Assembly: GCF_936916975.1 (NCBI RefSeq)
Contig: NZ_CAKZGO010000025.1
Span: forward strand, 62,001 to 126,000
Reading direction: 5' to 3'
Length of the DNA stretch: 64,000 nt
Source: an uncultured Dongia sp.
GTDB lineage: Bacteria; Pseudomonadota; Alphaproteobacteria; Dongiales; Dongiaceae
The position numbers were made by a program, and so were the translations under genes. Below the pieces are notes generated by a model. The model did not search any database and was not told the origin of the DNA. It saw only the letters and a list, made by a program, of their open reading frames with translations. This document shows, piece after piece, positions 1 through 12,305 of this stretch (position 1 is the stretch's first letter; each line of letters starts with the position of its first letter).

Positions 1-231
1 GAGCGTGCCATTCCTGCGATCTCGCAGAAGATGCTGATCCAGCAACTTCGGCAGATGGAGAATGACGGGATCGTTCGCCGCATCGTTCATCCTCAGGTCC
101 CGCCCAAGGTCGAATACGGCTTGACCGATTGGGGGCAGGCGCTTTGTCCCGCCCTTGATGCCCTGCTGAAATGGGCAGCCCAACGCGATGATCACACAGC
201 GCCCGACAAGAATAGATCGCCGGCGCTCTGA
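1..231 (+). CDS. HxlR-family winged-helix transcriptional regulator, 3' end only
   Basis: The reading frame is open from the first base of the window, so the start lies upstream. The visible 76 residues match the second half of an HxlR-type winged helix: ISQKMLIQQLRQME is the recognition-helix region, followed by the wing with the QVPPKVEYGLTDWG signature and a C-terminal helix of the LDALLKWA type. HxlR proteins are small dimeric DNA-binding regulators that often respond to redox or small electrophiles; the target cannot be inferred because the neighbouring upstream gene is outside the window. Seen: the motif order. Inferred: the function. Confidence 0.85.
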   Translation, partial: ERAIPAISQKMLIQQLRQMENDGIVRRIVHPQVPPKVEYGLTDWGQALCPALDALLKWAAQRDDHTAPDKNRSPAL

Positions 232-340
232 ACGTGACAGCGATGCCTCGAGCCCATGGCTGCGCGAAGCCCGCGCTAGCTATTCGTCTCATGCAAAGTG
301 AATCCTGCAAGAGCACTATTGCATCACTGAAGGTATTTCA

Positions 341-510
341 TTGGTCGACAAAGAGGCAGCGGCAACACCCGCGTTGAAGGAAATCTTCAACGTGCAGCGC
401 ATTCACCGAATTGCCGAAGAGGCGGACCTTGTTTCTCCGGCACTGTCAGCTGGATCCGCCAAGAATTGAGGGCTTCAATGCCGCTCTATCGCATCACGGA
501 AACAGATATG
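341..510 (+). pseudogene. Decayed fragment of a DNA alkylation repair (HEAT-like) protein gene
   Basis: A 42-codon frame (TTG at 341 to TGA at 467-469) reads ALKEIFNVQRIHRIAEEADL. This resembles the N-terminus of HEAT-repeat DNA alkylation repair proteins, which commonly begin with a LKEIFN..R...IA pattern. Immediately after the stop, another frame reads ELRASMPLYRITET, resembling the next conserved segment of the same family (L..LSIMQR.RR.TE). The rest of the protein is missing before the tRNA at 566. The pattern fits a gene broken by a frameshift plus deletions. The family call rests on two short segments recalled from memory, so confidence is modest. The 340 bases between the HxlR stop and the tRNA hold nothing else I recognise. 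Confidence 0.4.
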
Positions 511-565
511 TGCGTGCCCAACTGATGAAACAGGACCGATTTGGATGAAGAGCTTTTGAAAAGAT

Positions 566-641
566 TGGTGGGCCCGGAGGGACTCGAACCCCCGACAACA
601 CCGTTATGAGCGGCGCGTTCTAACCGCTGAACTACGGGCCC
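566..641 (-). tRNA. tRNA with anticodon CAT (probably Ile2, possibly elongator Met)
   Basis: The minus strand folds as a complete 76-nt cloverleaf. It has a 7-bp acceptor stem GGGCCCG/CGGGCCC, a D arm with AGTTCAGCGGTTAGAA, an anticodon loop CTCATAA with CAT at 608-606, a T arm with GTTCGAGTC, and a genome-encoded CCA end at 568-566. CAT is shared by initiator Met, elongator Met and the lysidine-modified Ile2 tRNA. The acceptor stem does not show the C1:A72 mismatch of initiators. C at positions 4 and 5 of the acceptor stem agrees with known TilS determinants, which favours Ile2, but this is not decisive. Confidence 0.93.
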
Positions 642-680
642 CCGAGGCGCACTGCGACAGCGACGCCCCACACCACCTAA

Positions 681-776
681 CGTCATCCCCGGGCGCAGAC
701 CCGGGGATCCACTGTATCAGTTGAGAGTGTGGATGCCCGGCCATTCCTAATTCGAAGAGTGGGTCCGGGCATGACG
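681..776. repeat. Imperfect palindromic intergenic repeat
   Basis: The segment opens with CGTCATCCCCGGG and closes with a near-complementary CCGGGCATGACG. Two inner arms (ACCCGGGGATCCA and GTGGATGCCCGG) add to the self-complementarity. Elements with CGTCATCCCCGGGC ends are common dispersed palindromic repeats in alphaproteobacterial intergenic regions. It lies between the tRNA and the 3' end of rpoD and could fold into a long hairpin that ends rpoD transcription. Confidence 0.7.
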
Positions 777-795
777 GGATAGAGAAAATGCCAGA

Positions 796-2796
<2,001 letters not shown>

Positions 2797-2854
2797 CTAT
2801 TCTCACCTGAGCTCTTTGAGCATCTAATCGGTCACGTTACGGCTGAATAACCGT

Positions 2855-4780
2855 TCAACTTTTGAATAAGGATTCAGTCTCGGCGAGATCCAGATCGCGT
2901 CGCCGACTTTCCACTTCGAGCTTCTGCTGCTGCGCCGCCTGGAAGCGGTCGAGGTTCTCCTGAGACATGTCTTCCTCCAGGGCCCGTGCCGCCGCTTCCA
3001 GCTCGACCTCGATCTCAGGTTCGCGCAAGATGGCCATAACGTGCAAAAGCCCCGCCTCAGCCTGGGCAAGCCCGGCTGAAGGAAGGGCGAATCTGATCGT
3101 TCCCGTATGCCGAACCAGGGTCTCAATCGGGCCAGAGAAACCCAAGTCCATCAAATGGTTCTTGAGGTCGCCCGCTTCAAGGTCCGGATGTCGGGAGGCG
3201 AGGTCTAACAAGGCCCCCTTCAGCTTGTCAAGCTGACGGTCTGGAATCGGGATAAGTGCGGCCGCTTCGCCATGCCGGTGAAGGAGGTCGGGATGGTTAA
3301 TAAGGACCGCCAGCAACACCTCATAGGGTAGGCGCTTGACCCCAGCCGTCCCCCGCCTTGCCGCCTCCCCGCCACCATCCAGATGCTGGAAGGGGGAGCC
3401 GGGCTGGCGAATATTAGCAAAGCGGCCAAAGCGTTGGGCGTTTTGCGGCCGGGTTTGTACCTGCCCAGCCCGGGCCTGGGCGGGGTTGGCAAACATCTGG
3501 TCGAGACGGTTAAGCATCTCCCGCCGGTAGTCTTCCATGACCCCTTTATCGGCGATCCGGTTGATCGCCCCCAAAAGGTCGCGCCGGAAGCCGCTGCGGC
3601 GTTCCGGGGTGTCGAGGGTCCTGCCAGCCAGCGTCTCGGTCCACAGCACGTCGACCAGCGGCTGGGCCTTTTCCAGGATCTGGCGCATGGCGCCTGCCCC
3701 ACCACCTGCCCCGCCGCCATTTGCAGGGCCCCGGATGAGGTCGTCCGGGTCCTGGCCCTGAGGCAGCCAGGCAAAGCGCAGCGACAGGCCAGGTTTCAGC
3801 AAAGGCAGCACCCGCTCGACGCCGCGGGCGGCAGCCTTCTGGCCGGCATTATCGCCGTCGAAACAAAGGATTGGCTCCTGTGAGAAGCGCCACAGGAGCT
3901 GGATATGATCTTCGGTGAGAGCGGTGCCGAGCGGCGCCACCGCATGGGGAAAGCCCCCCTCGGCCAGGGCGATCACATCCATATAGCCCTCGACGACGAT
4001 GATCTCGTTCTTGTCGCGGGCGGGTTTCTGGGCGTGGTTGAGGTTGTAGAGCGTGCGGCCCTTGTGAAAGAGCGGCGTTTCCGGGGAATTCAAGTATTTG
4101 GGCTTCTCATCCCCGAGGGCCCGGCCACCAAAGGCGATGACACGGCCCTTGGGGTCCATGATCGGGAACATGACCCGGCCGCGGAAGCGGTCATAGACGC
4201 GCCCCGTCTCCTCATTCTTCACCAGCATGCCGGATTCGAGCGAGACCGCCTCCGGGATGTTTTCCTTGGCGAGCTTGGATTTCAGCGCCTCGAAGCCATC
4301 CGGGGCAAAGCCCAGCCGGAAGCGCTTCATCGTTTCAGGGGTCAAGCCGCGGCGGCGGAAATAGTCGAGGCCCGCGCGCCCAGCGCTGCCGCCCAATTGC
4401 GATTCGAAGAATTTGGCGGAGAGCTCCATGACGCCGGCCAGCGTGTCCTGGCGCTCGGCGCGTTCGCGGGCTTCCGGATTGTCGCGCGGAATTTCGAGAC
4501 CAGCCTCGCCCGCCAGTTTCTCAACGGCATCGCGGAACTGCATGCCCTCCGTCTCCATGACGAAGGTGATCACATCGCCATGGGCGCCGCAGCCGAAGCA
4601 GTGATAATGCGGTTCATCCGGCCCTTCATAGACATGGAAGGACGGGCTTTTCTCATTGTGGAATGGGCACAAACCAGTGGCTTGCAGGCCGCGTCGGTTG
4701 AGGCGCACGCGCCTGCCCACGACATCGGATATCGAGACGCGGCGGCGCAGCTCTTCCAGGAATTGCGGCAGCAGCGCCAT
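2855..4780 (-). CDS. dnaG: DNA primase DnaG
   Basis: DnaG synthesises RNA primers for lagging-strand and origin replication. Residues about 38-66 hold the CHC2 zinc-binding module (CPFHNEKSPSFHVY followed by HYHCFGCGAHGD). The catalytic core includes the TOPRIM fold with EGYMDV at about 265 and the acidic DGDNAGQKAA motif near 310. The C-terminal third is the helicase-interaction region, variable and rich in Arg and Gln. Length is 641 residues, normal for the family. The start ATG at 4780 follows GGGGAAAA with suitable spacing. It is 15 bp downstream of yqeY and upstream of rpoD, so the three form one transcription unit. Confidence 0.98.
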   Translation of the reverse strand: MALLPQFLEELRRRVSISDVVGRRVRLNRRGLQATGLCPFHNEKSPSFHVYEGPDEPHYHCFGCGAHGDVITFVMETEGMQFRDAVEKLAGEAGLEIPRDNPEARERAERQDTLAGVMELSAKFFESQLGGSAGRAGLDYFRRRGLTPETMKRFRLGFAPDGFEALKSKLAKENIPEAVSLESGMLVKNEETGRVYDRFRGRVMFPIMDPKGRVIAFGGRALGDEKPKYLNSPETPLFHKGRTLYNLNHAQKPARDKNEIIVVEGYMDVIALAEGGFPHAVAPLGTALTEDHIQLLWRFSQEPILCFDGDNAGQKAAARGVERVLPLLKPGLSLRFAWLPQGQDPDDLIRGPANGGGAGGGAGAMRQILEKAQPLVDVLWTETLAGRTLDTPERRSGFRRDLLGAINRIADKGVMEDYRREMLNRLDQMFANPAQARAGQVQTRPQNAQRFGRFANIRQPGSPFQHLDGGGEAARRGTAGVKRLPYEVLLAVLINHPDLLHRHGEAAALIPIPDRQLDKLKGALLDLASRHPDLEAGDLKNHLMDLGFSGPIETLVRHTGTIRFALPSAGLAQAEAGLLHVMAILREPEIEVELEAAARALEEDMSQENLDRFQAAQQQKLEVESRRRDLDLAETESLFKS

Positions 4781-4795
4781 GTGGGATTTTTCCCC

Positions 4796-5254
4796 TTAGC
4801 CGAGCTTCGCCTTCACCAGGGCGCCAGCTTTGCCAAAATCGAGCTGACCGGCGAAGCGCTCCTTGAGGAGACCCATTACTTTGCCCATGTCCTTGATCGA
4901 ACTGGCACCCGTCTCGGCGACAATCGCGGCGATGGCGGCCGAGGTGTCCGCTTCCGACAATTGCTTGGGCAGATAGCGATTGATGACGTCGATCTCCGCC
5001 TGTTCCTTGGCAGCGAGTTCCGGGCGGTTGCCCTTGGTGTACATCTCGATGCTTTCCTGGCGCTGGCGGATCATCTTCTGCAGCATGTCGATGATCTCAG
5101 GATCGGAAATGCCGTTCATGTTGCCGGGACGGGCGGCGATATCCTTGTCCTTGATGGCGGCAGTGATCAGGCGGAGGCCGGAGAGCGCCTCATCCTTGGC
5201 CTTCATGGCCGTTTTGACATCATCATTGATCCGCTGCCGCAGCATGGGCGCCAT
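4796..5254 (-). CDS. yqeY: GatB/YqeY domain-containing protein
   Basis: A 152-residue protein of the YqeY family, which is related to the tRNA-binding tail domain of the amidotransferase subunit GatB; its cellular role is not settled. The recognisable core is LRQRINDDVKTAMKAKDE, then IIDMLQKMIRQRQESIEMY, INRYLPKQLSE and KDMGKVMGLLKERFAGQLDFGKAG split over the C-terminal half. The frame is open further upstream to 5305, but the extra 17 residues do not match the family. The ATG at 5254 (MAPMLRQ) has GGAACGG in front of it; an ATG at 5245 is the alternative. First gene of the yqeY-dnaG-rpoD unit and divergent from carA. Confidence 0.93.
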   Translation of the reverse strand: MAPMLRQRINDDVKTAMKAKDEALSGLRLITAAIKDKDIAARPGNMNGISDPEIIDMLQKMIRQRQESIEMYTKGNRPELAAKEQAEIDVINRYLPKQLSEADTSAAIAAIVAETGASSIKDMGKVMGLLKERFAGQLDFGKAGALVKAKLG

Positions 5255-5371
5255 CCGTTCCGGTGAGCTATAGTGGAAAGGCCGGACACTACAGGATTCG
5301 CACACACGAGTCCATGCGGCTGATCGTCATCAAGCCATTGAAAAACCTCGTTATTCTTTTCAAGACGCAGC

Positions 5372-5400
5372 TTGACGCGGGGCCTGTCACGGAATAGAAA
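5372..5400 (+). promoter_or_regulatory. Probable sigma-70 promoter of carAB
   Basis: TTGACG (5372-5377) and TAGAAA (5395-5400) are separated by 17 bp, matching the -35/-10 pattern of the primary sigma factor at five of six and four of six positions. The predicted start leaves a leader of about 85 nt before the carA ATG at 5492. No pyrimidine-type attenuator with a U-run is visible in that leader. Confidence 0.5.
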
Positions 5401-5491
5401 CTCCCAACTTGCGGCCAGCGGTCTTTAAGCTGAAGGCGGCTGCCCAGGTTGGCACGCCTCCCTTTTCACGCACGCACGCAAAGGCCCGCGC

Positions 5492-6673
<1,182 letters not shown>

Positions 6674-6727
6674 ATTGCGACGCGACGAAATACTCAGCGC
6701 CCTTGGCGCAAACACTTGAGATGAATT

Positions 6728-9700
6728 ATGCCCAAACGCACTGACATAAAATCCATCCTCATCATCGGCGCCGGACCGATCGTCATTGGGCAGGCTTGCG
6801 AGTTTGATTACTCCGGGGCGCAGGCTTGCAAGGCGCTGCGGGCGGAGGGGTATCGGGTTATTCTGGTGAACTCGAATCCGGCGACCATCATGACCGATCC
6901 GGATCTCGCTGATGCGACCTATGTCGAGCCGATCACGCCGGAAGTGGTGGCGAAGATCATCGAGAAGGAACGCCCCGATGCCATCCTGCCCACCATGGGC
7001 GGGCAGACGGCGCTCAACACGGCGATGGCATTGCATAAGTCGGGCAAGCTCACCGAACTCGGCGTCGAACTGATCGGTGCCAATGCGCATGCGATCGACA
7101 TGGCGGAAGACCGCTTCCTGTTCCGTGAGGCGATGGACCGCATCGGGTTGGAAAGCCCCAAGGGCCGCCAGGTGGAGACGATGGAAGAAGCGCTGGAAGC
7201 GCTGGTCTATGTCGGCCTGCCCGCCATCATCCGGCCGAGCTTCACGCTGGGCGGCACCGGTGGTGGCATCGCGCAGTCGCGCGACGAGTTCATGCGCATC
7301 ATCGAAGGCGGCCTCAAAGCCTCGCCGGTCGGCCAGGTGCTGGTCGAGGAATCGGTGCTGGGCTGGAAGGAATATGAGATGGAAGTGGTCCGCGACAAGG
7401 CGGACAACTGTATCATCATCTGCTCGATCGAGAACATCGATCCGATGGGCGTTCACACCGGCGATTCCGTGACGGTGGCGCCGGCCCTCACCCTCACCGA
7501 CAAAGAATATCAGATCATGCGCAACGCCTCGATCGCGGTGCTGCGCGAGATCGGCGTCGATACCGGCGGTTCGAACGTGCAATACGCCGTCAACCCGGAG
7601 ACGGGACGCCTGGTCGTCATCGAGATGAATCCGCGCGTGTCGCGCTCATCCGCCTTGGCCTCGAAGGCAACCGGCTTCCCGATTGCCAAGATCGCAGCGA
7701 AGCTCGCGGTCGGCTATACGCTGGATGAGCTTTCCAACGACATCACCAAGGTGACGCCGGCATCGTTCGAGCCCACCATCGATTATGTCGTGACCAAAAT
7801 GCCGCGCTTCACCTTCGAGAAGTTCGCCGGCGCCGAGGCGATTCTGTCTACCTCGATGAAATCAGTCGGTGAAGCGATGGCCATCGGCCGGTCTTTTGCG
7901 GAATCGCTGCAGAAGGCGCTGCGTTCGATGGAGACGGGACTCACCGGTCTCAACGAAGTGCCGCTGGATGGCGAGGACAAGCCGGCCATCATCGCGCAGC
8001 TGGCCAAGCAGACGCCGGATCGCATTCTGCTCATCGCGCAGGCGTTGCGTCACGGATTGACGGTCGAGGAAATCCACGCATCGTCGAAATACGATCCCTG
8101 GTTCATCCGCCAGATCGAAGATTTGGTGAAGATGGAAGCCGAGATACGCGCCAAAGGCTTGCCGAAGACACGACCAGGCCTGATGCGCCTGAAGAAACAG
8201 GGCTTCTCCGATGCGCGTCTGGCGCAATTGGTGGGCGAGAAACCGGCGGTGGTGACGGCGTTGCGCCACAAGCTCGATCTGCATCCGGTCTATAAATGCA
8301 TCGACACCTGCGCTGCCGAGTTCGCCTCCAACACGCCCTATATGTATTCCTGCTATGAGGGCGATGGCGTCGAACGCGCGGAGACCGAAGCCAAGCCCAG
8401 CAGCCGCAACAAGGTGATGATCCTGGGCGGCGGGCCCAACCGGATCGGCCAGGGCATCGAGTTCGACTATTGCTGCGTTCATGCGGCTTACGCGCTGAAA
8501 GAAGCCGGCATCGAGACCATCATGGTCAATTGCAATCCGGAAACCGTGTCGACCGATTATGACACGTCGGACCGCCTCTATTTCGAGCCGCTAACCGCCG
8601 AAGACGTGGTCGAGATCGCGCGCGTCGAGCAGAGCAAGGGCACGTTGCTGGGCTGCATCGTGCAGTTCGGTGGGCAGACGCCGCTGAAGCTGGCGGCCGC
8701 CTTGGAAGCGGCCAACATCCCTATCCTCGGCACCTCGCCGGATGCGATCGATTTGGCGGAAGACCGCGAGCGTTTCCAGCAGCTGCTACATAAGCTGAAA
8801 CTGCGCCAGCCGAAGAACGGCATCGCGCGCTCGACCGAGGAAGCTGAAGCCATCGCCAGCGAGGTTGGCTATCCGGTCGTCATCCGCCCGTCTTATGTGC
8901 TGGGTGGCCGCGCCATGGAGATCGTTCATGAGATCGGCCAGCTGCGCCGCTATATGCGCACCGCCGTGCAGGTATCGGGCGACAATCCTGTGCTGATCGA
9001 CTCCTATCTCGAGGATGCGATCGAGGTCGATGTCGATGCGCTGGCCGACGGCACAGACGTCTATGTCGCCGGCATCATGGAACATATCGAAGAGGCCGGC
9101 ATCCATTCCGGCGATTCCGCCTGCGCGTTGCCGCCGCACACTTTGCCGCTGCAGGTGATCGCGGAATTGCGCCGCCAGTCGGAAAGCCTTGCCATCGGCC
9201 TCAACGTCGTGGGCCTCATGAACGTGCAGTTCGCGATCAAGGGCGCCGACATCTATGTGCTGGAAGTGAACCCGCGCGCCAGCCGCACGGTGCCCTTCGT
9301 CGCCAAGGCGACAGGCCTGCCGATCGCCAAGATCGCGGCCCGGGTCATGGCCGGCGAAAAGCTGAAAACCTTCGACCTCAATACCAGCCTGCGCCACCAT
9401 GTCGCGGTCAAGGAAGCGGTGTTCCCCTTCGCCCGCTTCCCGGGTGTGGACATCATCCTGGGGCCGGAAATGCGTTCGACCGGCGAAGTGATGGGCCTCG
9501 ACTCAAACTTCGCCCGCGCCTTCCTGAAGGCGCAGATGGGCGCCGGTGTCCATCTGCCGAAAAGCGGCACGGTGTTCATCTCGGTCAAGGACAAGGACAA
9601 GCCCAGCATCGTCAGCGCCACCAAGCGCTTGCTCGATATGGGTTTTGACATCTGTGCGACACCCGGAACGGCAGCTTACCTGCGCAACCAGAACCTCAAT

Positions 9701-9961
9701 GTGCGGGCGATCAACAAGGTACATCAGGGGTCGCCGCATATCGTCGATGCCATGCAACGGGGCGAGATCAAGCTGGTGTTCAATACGGTGGCCGGCAATA
9801 AGGCGGTCGGCGACAGTTTCAGCTTGCGTCGGGCGGCCCTGATGGGACAGATTCCCTATTACACGACCCTTTCGGGGGCCGTGGCGGCAGTTGACGCTGT
9901 TGGCGCCCAGGCTGCCGGGGAGCTTGCAGTCGCGCCTCTGCAATCGTACTTTAAGAGCTGA
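6728..9961 (+). CDS. carB: Carbamoyl-phosphate synthase large subunit
   Basis: CarB makes carbamoyl phosphate from bicarbonate, ammonia and two ATP. The 1077 residues show the expected internal duplication. The first half has [35 protein letters not shown] and the ATP-grasp motif [14 protein letters not shown]. The second half repeats these as [39 protein letters not shown] and [14 protein letters not shown]. The last 130 residues form the MGS-like allosteric domain ([26 protein letters not shown]). Full length with no interruption. It forms an operon with carA; a hairpin terminator lies 120 bp downstream. Confidence 0.98.
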   Translation: MPKRTDIKSILIIGAGPIVIGQACEFDYSGAQACKALRAEGYRVILVNSNPATIMTDPDLADATYVEPITPEVVAKIIEKERPDAILPTMGGQTALNTAMALHKSGKLTELGVELIGANAHAIDMAEDRFLFREAMDRIGLESPKGRQVETMEEALEALVYVGLPAIIRPSFTLGGTGGGIAQSRDEFMRIIEGGLKASPVGQVLVEESVLGWKEYEMEVVRDKADNCIIICSIENIDPMGVHTGDSVTVAPALTLTDKEYQIMRNASIAVLREIGVDTGGSNVQYAVNPETGRLVVIEMNPRVSRSSALASKATGFPIAKIAAKLAVGYTLDELSNDITKVTPASFEPTIDYVVTKMPRFTFEKFAGAEAILSTSMKSVGEAMAIGRSFAESLQKALRSMETGLTGLNEVPLDGEDKPAIIAQLAKQTPDRILLIAQALRHGLTVEEIHASSKYDPWFIRQIEDLVKMEAEIRAKGLPKTRPGLMRLKKQGFSDARLAQLVGEKPAVVTALRHKLDLHPVYKCIDTCAAEFASNTPYMYSCYEGDGVERAETEAKPSSRNKVMILGGGPNRIGQGIEFDYCCVHAAYALKEAGIETIMVNCNPETVSTDYDTSDRLYFEPLTAEDVVEIARVEQSKGTLLGCIVQFGGQTPLKLAAALEAANIPILGTSPDAIDLAEDRERFQQLLHKLKLRQPKNGIARSTEEAEAIASEVGYPVVIRPSYVLGGRAMEIVHEIGQLRRYMRTAVQVSGDNPVLIDSYLEDAIEVDVDALADGTDVYVAGIMEHIEEAGIHSGDSACALPPHTLPLQVIAELRRQSESLAIGLNVVGLMNVQFAIKGADIYVLEVNPRASRTVPFVAKATGLPIAKIAARVMAGEKLKTFDLNTSLRHHVAVKEAVFPFARFPGVDIILGPEMRSTGEVMGLDSNFARAFLKAQMGAGVHLPKSGTVFISVKDKDKPSIVSATKRLLDMGFDICATPGTAAYLRNQNLNVRAINKVHQGSPHIVDAMQRGEIKLVFNTVAGNKAVGDSFSLRRAALMGQIPYYTTLSGAVAAVDAVGAQAAGELAVAPLQSYFKS

Positions 9962-10079
9962 ACGGGAAAAACGACCGCGGATGACTTACGGTCGACCAGG
10001 GTCGTTCTGGTTTTTAGGGCCGGAACACTGGTTCCAACGCACATGCCGGGCTCACCGGGTAGCGAAGCGGATTTCTTGA

Positions 10080-10120
10080 AAAAGAACCGGGCCGCGCCCG
10101 AGGGGTTCTTTTGTCTTTTT
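10080..10120 (+). terminator. Rho-independent terminator after carB / possible greA leader attenuator
   Basis: AAAAGAACC (10080-10088) pairs with GGTTCTTTT (10104-10112), a 9-bp stem closed by a GC-rich loop that can pair further, followed by GTCTTTTTT. It lies 119 bp after the carB stop and only 16 bp before the preferred greA start, so it may end carAB transcripts, act on a greA leader RNA, or both. Confidence 0.75.
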
Positions 10121-10136
10121 TGCTATGGATTTGACC

Positions 10137-10610
10137 ATGTTGAAGATTCCAATGACCGAACCCGGTTTCGTTCGTCTTGAAGAAGAGTTGAAGCAGCTGA
10201 AATCCGTCGAACGGCCGGCGATCATCCGTGCCATCGCGGAAGCGCGCGAGCATGGCGATCTCTCGGAAAATGCCGAGTATCACGCCGCGCGCGAACGGCA
10301 GTCCTTCATCGAGGGGCGGGTGATCGAACTCGAGGACAAGATCTCGCGCGCCGAGATCATCGATGTCTCGAAGCTGACCGGCAAGCAGGTGAAGTTCGGT
10401 GCCACCGTGACCCTCATCGACGAGGATACCGACGAGAAGACGGTCTACCAGATCGTCGGCGAGGACGAGGCCGACATCAAATCGCGCCGCCTTGCCGTGA
10501 CCGCACCATTGGCCCGCGCGCTCATCAACAAATCGGTTGGCGAAACGGTCGAAGTCACCACGCCTGGCGGCTCCAAGTCTTATGAGATCGCCAAGGTGCA
10601 GTTCAAGTAA
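10137..10610 (+). CDS. greA: Transcription elongation factor GreA
   Basis: GreA stimulates RNA cleavage by backtracked RNA polymerase. The 157-residue protein has the N-terminal coiled coil with [20 protein letters not shown] and the catalytic acidic tip [11 protein letters not shown], then a C-terminal FKBP-like domain ([21 protein letters not shown]). The ATG at 10137 gives [11 protein letters not shown], which aligns with the usual M.KIPMT start; an in-frame ATG at 10125 would add four residues. Neither has a strong Shine-Dalgarno. It is immediately preceded by a hairpin with a U-run and followed 11 bp later by the RNase T2 gene. Confidence 0.96.
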   Translation: MLKIPMTEPGFVRLEEELKQLKSVERPAIIRAIAEAREHGDLSENAEYHAARERQSFIEGRVIELEDKISRAEIIDVSKLTGKQVKFGATVTLIDEDTDEKTVYQIVGEDEADIKSRRLAVTAPLARALINKSVGETVEVTTPGGSKSYEIAKVQFK

Positions 10611-10621
10611 GCCGCATCCCG

Positions 10622-11395
10622 ATGAACATGTTCAACGGCCGCCGGATCTTCGCGATCCTGGCGGCCGTTTTCGTTTGCGGGAGCGGCGCGCCGGCGGTGG
10701 CGGAAGAAGCGAGTTATGTGTTGGCGCTTTCATGGCAGCCGGCGTTTTGCGAGAGCGACAATGGCTCGGCCAAGATCGAGTGCCGCGGGTTGGATGATGG
10801 CGATTGGGCGGCGCGCCACTTCACGCTGCACGGGCTGTGGCCGAATGCTGACCGCAATGGCGACGGACGGATGGATGCGGGCGATGATTATTGCCTGCCG
10901 CCGGAGGACCGTGCGCGGGCCGTGGCTTTGGACAAGGGCGATTGGCGGAAGCTGCCGGCGGTGAATTTGCCTGCTGACCTGCAGCAGCGGCTGGCGGTCG
11001 TCATGCCGGGCACCGAAAGCCGGCTGGAGCGGCATCAATGGATCAAGCACGGCACCTGCAGCGGGTTGTCTGCGCAGCGCTATTTCACGGCCGCGGTGGC
11101 GCTCACGGACGCGGTAGCGGAGGCAGAGCTCGGTGTGTTCATTGCAGCCCGTGCTGGGGAGGATGTCGCGCGCCGCGACGTGCTGGCGGCCTTTGCGGCA
11201 GAGTTCGGCAAGGGGAGCGAACGGGCGCTGCAGCTGATGTGCCGCAAGGATGAGGGCGTTTCGGTGTTGAGCGAGATCCGCTTGCGGTTGCGGGTGGATG
11301 CAGTGGAAGAGACATTGTCGGCGCGGTCGATTGATACGACGCGGGCAGCGAAGGGGAATTGTCCGGCCCGATTTCGGGTAGTGGGGGTGGAGTAG
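10622..11395 (+). CDS. Secreted ribonuclease T2 family protein
   Basis: RNase T2 enzymes are endoribonucleases without base specificity that work in the periplasm or outside the cell. Residues 1-27 form a signal peptide ending near APAVAEE. The two active-site segments are present: CAS I FTLHGLWP at about residue 68 and CAS II HQWIKHGTCSG at about 138, each with its catalytic His, and paired cysteines. Length 257 fits the bacterial branch. It begins 11 bp after the greA stop and could be co-transcribed with it, although a secreted nuclease has no evident link to transcription elongation. Alternative ATG at 10628. Confidence 0.93.
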   Translation: MNMFNGRRIFAILAAVFVCGSGAPAVAEEASYVLALSWQPAFCESDNGSAKIECRGLDDGDWAARHFTLHGLWPNADRNGDGRMDAGDDYCLPPEDRARAVALDKGDWRKLPAVNLPADLQQRLAVVMPGTESRLERHQWIKHGTCSGLSAQRYFTAAVALTDAVAEAELGVFIAARAGEDVARRDVLAAFAAEFGKGSERALQLMCRKDEGVSVLSEIRLRLRVDAVEETLSARSIDTTRAAKGNCPARFRVVGVE

Positions 11396-11400
11396 TTGTT

Positions 11401-11552
11401 CCCCCTCTCCCCCACCCTCCCCCACCTCCGACGAATGTCGGCCTTCGCCGACTGTGGGGAGAGGGAGTTCCAGCGAGGGTGTACTCTATATCGCGTTTCA
11501 ATCTGGGTCTGGTCCCCTCCCCCCAACGTGGGGGAGGGTTAGGGAGAGGGGG
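11401..11552. repeat. Long inverted intergenic repeat
   Basis: A 25-base C-rich arm at 11401-11425 is matched by its reverse complement at 11528-11552 with two mismatches. Nested smaller dyads lie inside (GACGAATGTC, and CCCCCAACGTGGGGG at about 11519-11533). CCCTCTCCC...GGGAGAGGG units of this kind are frequent dispersed repeats in GC-rich proteobacterial genomes. The segment separates the RNase T2 gene from the convergent small secreted gene. Confidence 0.7.
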
Positions 11553-11607
11553 TCTTCTCCATCAACCCGACCTTCACAAAAACAAACGCCCCGCATCCCG
11601 CTCGCGC

Positions 11608-11643
11608 CAAAACAAAACCCCGCCACCTTGCGGCAGCGGGGTT
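11608..11643 (-). terminator. Rho-independent terminator of the small secreted protein gene
   Basis: Reading the minus strand after the stop at 11672, AACCCCGC (11643-11636) pairs with GCGGGGTT (11623-11616) around a loop that can itself pair, and TTTTGTTTT follows. Confidence 0.8.
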
Positions 11644-11671
11644 CATCAACCGACCTTGCGGTCGATGGAAT

Positions 11672-12028
11672 TTATGACGCGTTGGCGAGTTCCGCGTCGT
11701 AAAGGGCCAAGAGCGCCTTCACTTCGTCCGATTCGCAGCCCTTGTTCCAGACCAGCACACGGGTGTCGGTCTTGGCGGCTTCGATCAGCGTCAGACGCTC
11801 ACCGGCCGGAATCTCGTAATTGATCTTCTTGTCGATATAGGTCGACACCTTGCTCCATGATGCCGGATCAAGCTTCATTTCGCGGCAGGCTTCCGCAGCG
11901 CGGATCGCCTGATGATACTGGCTGTAGATCGCGGTCTGATCCTGAGCGGCGGCAAGGCCGGCTACGCCCATAACACTTCCCGCCACCAGGGCTGCCGCCG
12001 ACAGGCGGAACACAAAATTCTTAGACAT
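11672..12028 (-). CDS. Small secreted protein of unknown function
   Basis: I do not recognise this 118-residue protein. The ATG at 12028 (MSKNFVFRLSAAALVAG) is chosen because it starts a clear signal peptide with cleavage near GLAAAQD, and AGAGGGA lies 11 bases upstream; the open frame extends to 12151 but the extra part lacks protein character. The mature part is mostly helical and has two cysteines (AACREMK, NKGCESD) that could form a disulfide in the periplasm. It stands alone between its own terminator and an upstream site resembling an EcfG stress promoter (12132-12157), so it may be a general stress response target. Confidence 0.8.
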   Translation of the reverse strand: MSKNFVFRLSAAALVAGSVMGVAGLAAAQDQTAIYSQYHQAIRAAEACREMKLDPASWSKVSTYIDKKINYEIPAGERLTLIEAAKTDTRVLVWNKGCESDEVKALLALYDAELANAS

Positions 12029-12131
12029 GGTTGGATATCCCTCTTTGTAGCCCATGGAATGCAAAACCGGCCTTAGTCTCGTGCGGCCGGGCACAGAATT
12101 CAACAGGAATTTGCCGAAATACCGGGGCAAT

Positions 12132-12157
12132 AACGTGATGGGCGAGCCCAAAGTTCC
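12132..12157 (-). promoter_or_regulatory. EcfG-type (general stress response) promoter candidate
   Basis: On the minus strand GGAAC (12157-12153) and CGTT (12135-12132) are 17 bp apart, matching the published alphaproteobacterial EcfG consensus GGAAC-N16/17-CGTT. It lies about 100 bp before the ATG at 12028. Confidence 0.5.
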
Positions 12158-12305
12158 CGCGTATGGCGCAAAAAAGACGATTTTGCTGTACCGCGATGAC
12201 TTGAGGAGACCGCCTCACCCCCGACTCGGCTCCCGGCGGTTATGATAGCAGAGTATTCGCCGTGCTTTCAGACTTAGCAGCCGAGCCTCAGCAAAAGGTC
12301 ATGCC

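Noticed and set aside
3905-5266. A 453-codon open frame on the plus strand over dnaG and yqeY
   Set aside because: Antisense shadow of two genes with clear motifs; the translation has no recognisable protein features.
5401-5491. Searched the carA leader for a riboswitch or pyrimidine attenuator
   Set aside because: No stem followed by a U-run and no recognisable riboswitch core is present.
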